A stretch of DNA of 7,349 nt. Origin: Bacteroidales bacterium (GTDB lineage Bacteria > Bacteroidota > Bacteroidia > Bacteroidales > Muribaculaceae). The position numbers and the translations under genes are program-made. The notes under the pieces are model-generated. The model had not been told where the DNA came from and did no database searches. It saw nothing but the letters and a program-made list of their open reading frames with translations. Positions within the stretch are counted from its first letter, which is position 1; every line of letters begins with the position of its first letter. Positions 6,771 through 7,349 of this stretch are shown one piece after another. Location: contig CAAGGJ010000168.1 in the NCBI GenBank assembly GCA_900769345.1, positions 1 to 7,349 on the forward strand. The letters run 5' to 3'.

Positions 6771-6818
6771 TTATCCTTTCGGATTTATGCTCGTAAGATT
6801 AAATTTTGACATTCTCAT
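6771..6818 (-). CDS. Possible 15-residue peptide in the candidate RNA
   Basis: The frame reads MRMSKFNLTSINPKG and its stop lies 8 bases before the terminator stem. AGAGAG lies upstream as a weak ribosome site. An in-frame TAG three codons before the ATG fixes its length. A chance frame is quite possible. Confidence 0.15.
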   Translation of the reverse strand: MRMSKFNLTSINPKG

Positions 6819-6871
6819 GCTTACTCTCTACCTACGACATAGGGAAATTTAGACTAAATGATTTATGATTT

Positions 6872-6887
6872 ACCGGTAGGAACCGGT
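6872..6887. other. GC-rich hairpin ACCGGT/ACCGGT
   Basis: Two copies of the palindrome ACCGGT (6872-6877 and 6882-6887) lie 10 bases apart and can pair around AGGA. TTTT follows on the plus strand, so it might stop plus-strand transcripts. On the minus strand it would be the first hairpin of the candidate small RNA. Confidence 0.5.
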
Positions 6888-6901
6888 TTTGCCGTATGTT
6901 C

Positions 6902-6911
6902 TCACATGTGA
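6902..6911. promoter_or_regulatory. 10-bp perfect palindrome at a predicted start site
   Basis: TCACATGTGA spans the predicted transcription start (~6910) of the minus-strand unit, a suitable place for a repressor operator (inference). Confidence 0.3.
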
Positions 6912-6916
6912 CAATA

Positions 6917-6949
6917 CAAATATACAAATTTTTTGTCAAACGAAACAAA
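6917..6949 (-). promoter_or_regulatory. Bacteroidetes-type promoter, minus strand
   Basis: On the minus strand TTTG (6949-6946), 21 bases, then TATATTTG (6924-6917). This matches both the -33 TTTG and the -7 TAnnTTTG boxes with near-standard spacing. Confidence 0.5.
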
Positions 6950-7059
6950 TTTCCTGTTTCTTGCCTCAAAATTTTGCATTTTTGCCTCTTGTTATGACTC
7001 TTTGATGAGAAGTAATATGAATTATGCTATTGGATTTTGGTTGATTATCAGGCTCTTAA

Positions 7060-7074
7060 CTCGATGATTTCGAG
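7060..7074. other. Small hairpin CTCGA/TCGAG
   Basis: CTCGA (7060-7064) pairs with TCGAG (7070-7074). It lies just beyond the terminator of the smaller RNA unit. Function unknown. Confidence 0.3.
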
Positions 7075-7081
7075 TAGGTAC

Positions 7082-7111
7082 AAAAAAAATTGATTGTCTC
7101 CCGACAATCAA
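7082..7111 (-). terminator. Intrinsic terminator of the 65-nt unit
   Basis: TTGATTGTC pairs perfectly with GACAATCAA (7111-7103 with 7098-7090) around GGGA, and eight T follow at 7089-7082 on the minus strand. It is one of the two clearest terminators in the window. Confidence 0.85.
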
Positions 7112-7147
7112 CCTTTATTAACCTTAAATCTAATACCATGAAAAACA
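7082..7147 (-). ncRNA. Candidate small RNA or leader of about 65 nt, possibly the Bacteroidales-1 motif
   Basis: On the minus strand TACCTTTG (7160-7153) predicts a start near 7146, and a perfect 9-bp stem plus T8 ends the RNA at about 7082. The body is A/U-rich, with ATGGTATTAGATTTAAGG at 7140-7123. From memory, this promoter, body and GTC-GGGA-GAC terminator resemble a sequence found many times in Bacteroidales genomes, and the described Bacteroidales-1 RNA motif is likewise bounded by a Bacteroidetes promoter and a terminator. That identity is a recollection and not verified. Confidence 0.5.
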
Positions 7148-7152
7148 CATTG

Positions 7153-7160
7153 CAAAGGTA
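7153..7160 (-). promoter_or_regulatory. -7 box of the 65-nt unit
   Basis: TACCTTTG on the minus strand is a full match to TAnnTTTG. A -33 box is unclear; the nearest TTG lies 16 bases upstream. Confidence 0.5.
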
Positions 7161-7167
7161 CATATTT

Positions 7168-7207
7168 TATGTTATACAACATACTTTTTGAGCAAGAAAT
7201 TTTCTTG
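7168..7207. promoter_or_regulatory. Two inverted repeats upstream of the 65-nt unit
   Basis: TATGTT (7168-7173) pairs with AACATA (7178-7183). CAAGAAA (7193-7199) pairs with TTTCTTG (7201-7207) around one base. Both lie 7-50 bases upstream of the -7 box and could bind a regulator, but AT-rich DNA makes such repeats by chance. Confidence 0.25.
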
Positions 7208-7251
7208 ATTTAACTTTATTTAACCATTTTGGGCTTTGCATCATAAATAAA

Positions 7252-7349
7252 GGCCTATGGGTCAAAATGGGTGTTTTTCAGCGAGAAAAACACCCATTCG
7301 TCTTTCTATAGGTCATTTTGGGTGTTAAATTCGTTGTAATTCACTGTAA
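7252..7349 (+). mobile_element. 98-bp direct repeat, copy 2: left end of a second IS copy, cut by the window edge
   Basis: Identical to 1-98 and in the same orientation. It is either the start of a second insertion copy, or the overlap of a circular or tandem sequence with itself. It stops before the transposase start, so the A7 run cannot be compared between copies. Confidence 0.93.

Larger units (their letters stand above)
6713..6910 (-). ncRNA. Candidate small RNA of about 200 nt (unnamed)
   Basis: The unit is bounded by a promoter at 6917-6949 and the terminator at 6713-6763, both on the minus strand, with no convincing protein gene between. The predicted RNA has a 6-bp hairpin (ACCGGT, loop TCCT) near its 5' end, a short CCTA/TAGG hairpin at 6842-6830, and an ATCC-GAAA-GGAT tetraloop hairpin at 6784-6773. 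Its 5' and 3' ends do not pair with each other in the way 6S RNA ends do. A 15-codon frame inside (6771-6818) could make it a small mRNA instead. No known RNA family was recognised. Confidence 0.35.
6492..7251. other. 760-bp gap without a convincing protein gene
   Basis: Open frames here are short, cross terminator-like hairpins and resemble no family I know. The gap instead holds the terminator of the outer-membrane gene, two minus-strand promoter/terminator pairs and several inverted repeats, listed separately. Confidence 0.7.

Noticed and set aside
6646..6852. 68-codon plus-strand frame
   Set aside because: It crosses the strong hairpin at 6724-6763, is low-complexity and Pro-rich at its start, and has no ribosome site or recognised domain.
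6713..6910. 6S RNA as the identity of the 200-nt unit
   Set aside because: The 5' and 3' ends do not form the long closing stem expected of 6S RNA.
7005..7067. 20-codon hydrophobic frame (MRSNMNYAIGFWLIIRLLTR), considered as a type I toxin
   Set aside because: It has no ribosome site and no promoter matching TAnnTTTG. The nearby minus-strand RNA ends at 7082 and does not overlap it as an antitoxin would. AT-rich DNA gives such peptides by chance.
7138..7191. 17-codon plus-strand frame starting MKNTLQRY
   Set aside because: It lies antisense to the better supported minus-strand promoter and RNA, with no ribosome site.
1..7251. Composite transposon carrying accessory cargo such as resistance genes
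   Set aside because: The genes between the repeats look like ordinary envelope genes, and the second IS copy is not seen in full.
1..7349. CRISPR array, tRNA or rRNA genes
   Set aside because: No regularly spaced repeats, tRNA-like folds or conserved rRNA stretches were found by eye on either strand.

Overview
The window looks like chromosomal DNA of a Bacteroidales bacterium, possibly a Muribaculaceae- or Bacteroides-like gut lineage (inference). The evidence is a large outer-membrane beta-barrel protein with a carboxypeptidase-regulatory-like N-terminal domain, a type strongly associated with Bacteroidetes, and several matches to the Bacteroidetes -7 promoter box TAnnTTTG. No rRNA, tRNA, CRISPR array or replication gene was seen.

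Layout. Bases 1-1350 are an insertion sequence with one DDE transposase gene of the IS256/MULE type. Its N-terminal zinc ribbon lies in a displaced frame behind an A7 run, and its ends carry four copies of a ~19-bp motif and several hairpins. Bases 1351-1506 hold an open frame of about 51 codons, possibly the tail of a gene cut by the element. Bases 1521-3347 (minus) encode a complete MsbA-type ABC half-exporter. Bases 3348-3467 are a divergent promoter region. Bases 3468-6491 (plus) encode a 1007-residue outer-membrane beta-barrel protein with a Gly/Pro/Met/His tail, followed by an intrinsic terminator at 6553-6586. Bases 6492-7251 have no convincing protein gene. That stretch carries two minus-strand promoter-plus-terminator units that look like small RNA genes of about 65 nt and 200 nt.

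Bases 7252-7349 repeat bases 1-98 exactly, in the same orientation. The window is therefore either flanked by two direct copies of the element, or is one unit of a 7,251-bp circle or tandem array whose ends overlap by 98 bases.

The two large genes are divergent neighbours at the envelope, one in the inner and one in the outer membrane. Nothing in the sequence shows that they act together. The least explained parts are the displaced transposase frame, the staggered double ends of the element, the two RNA-like units and the terminal repeat. No complete new multi-gene system is visible.
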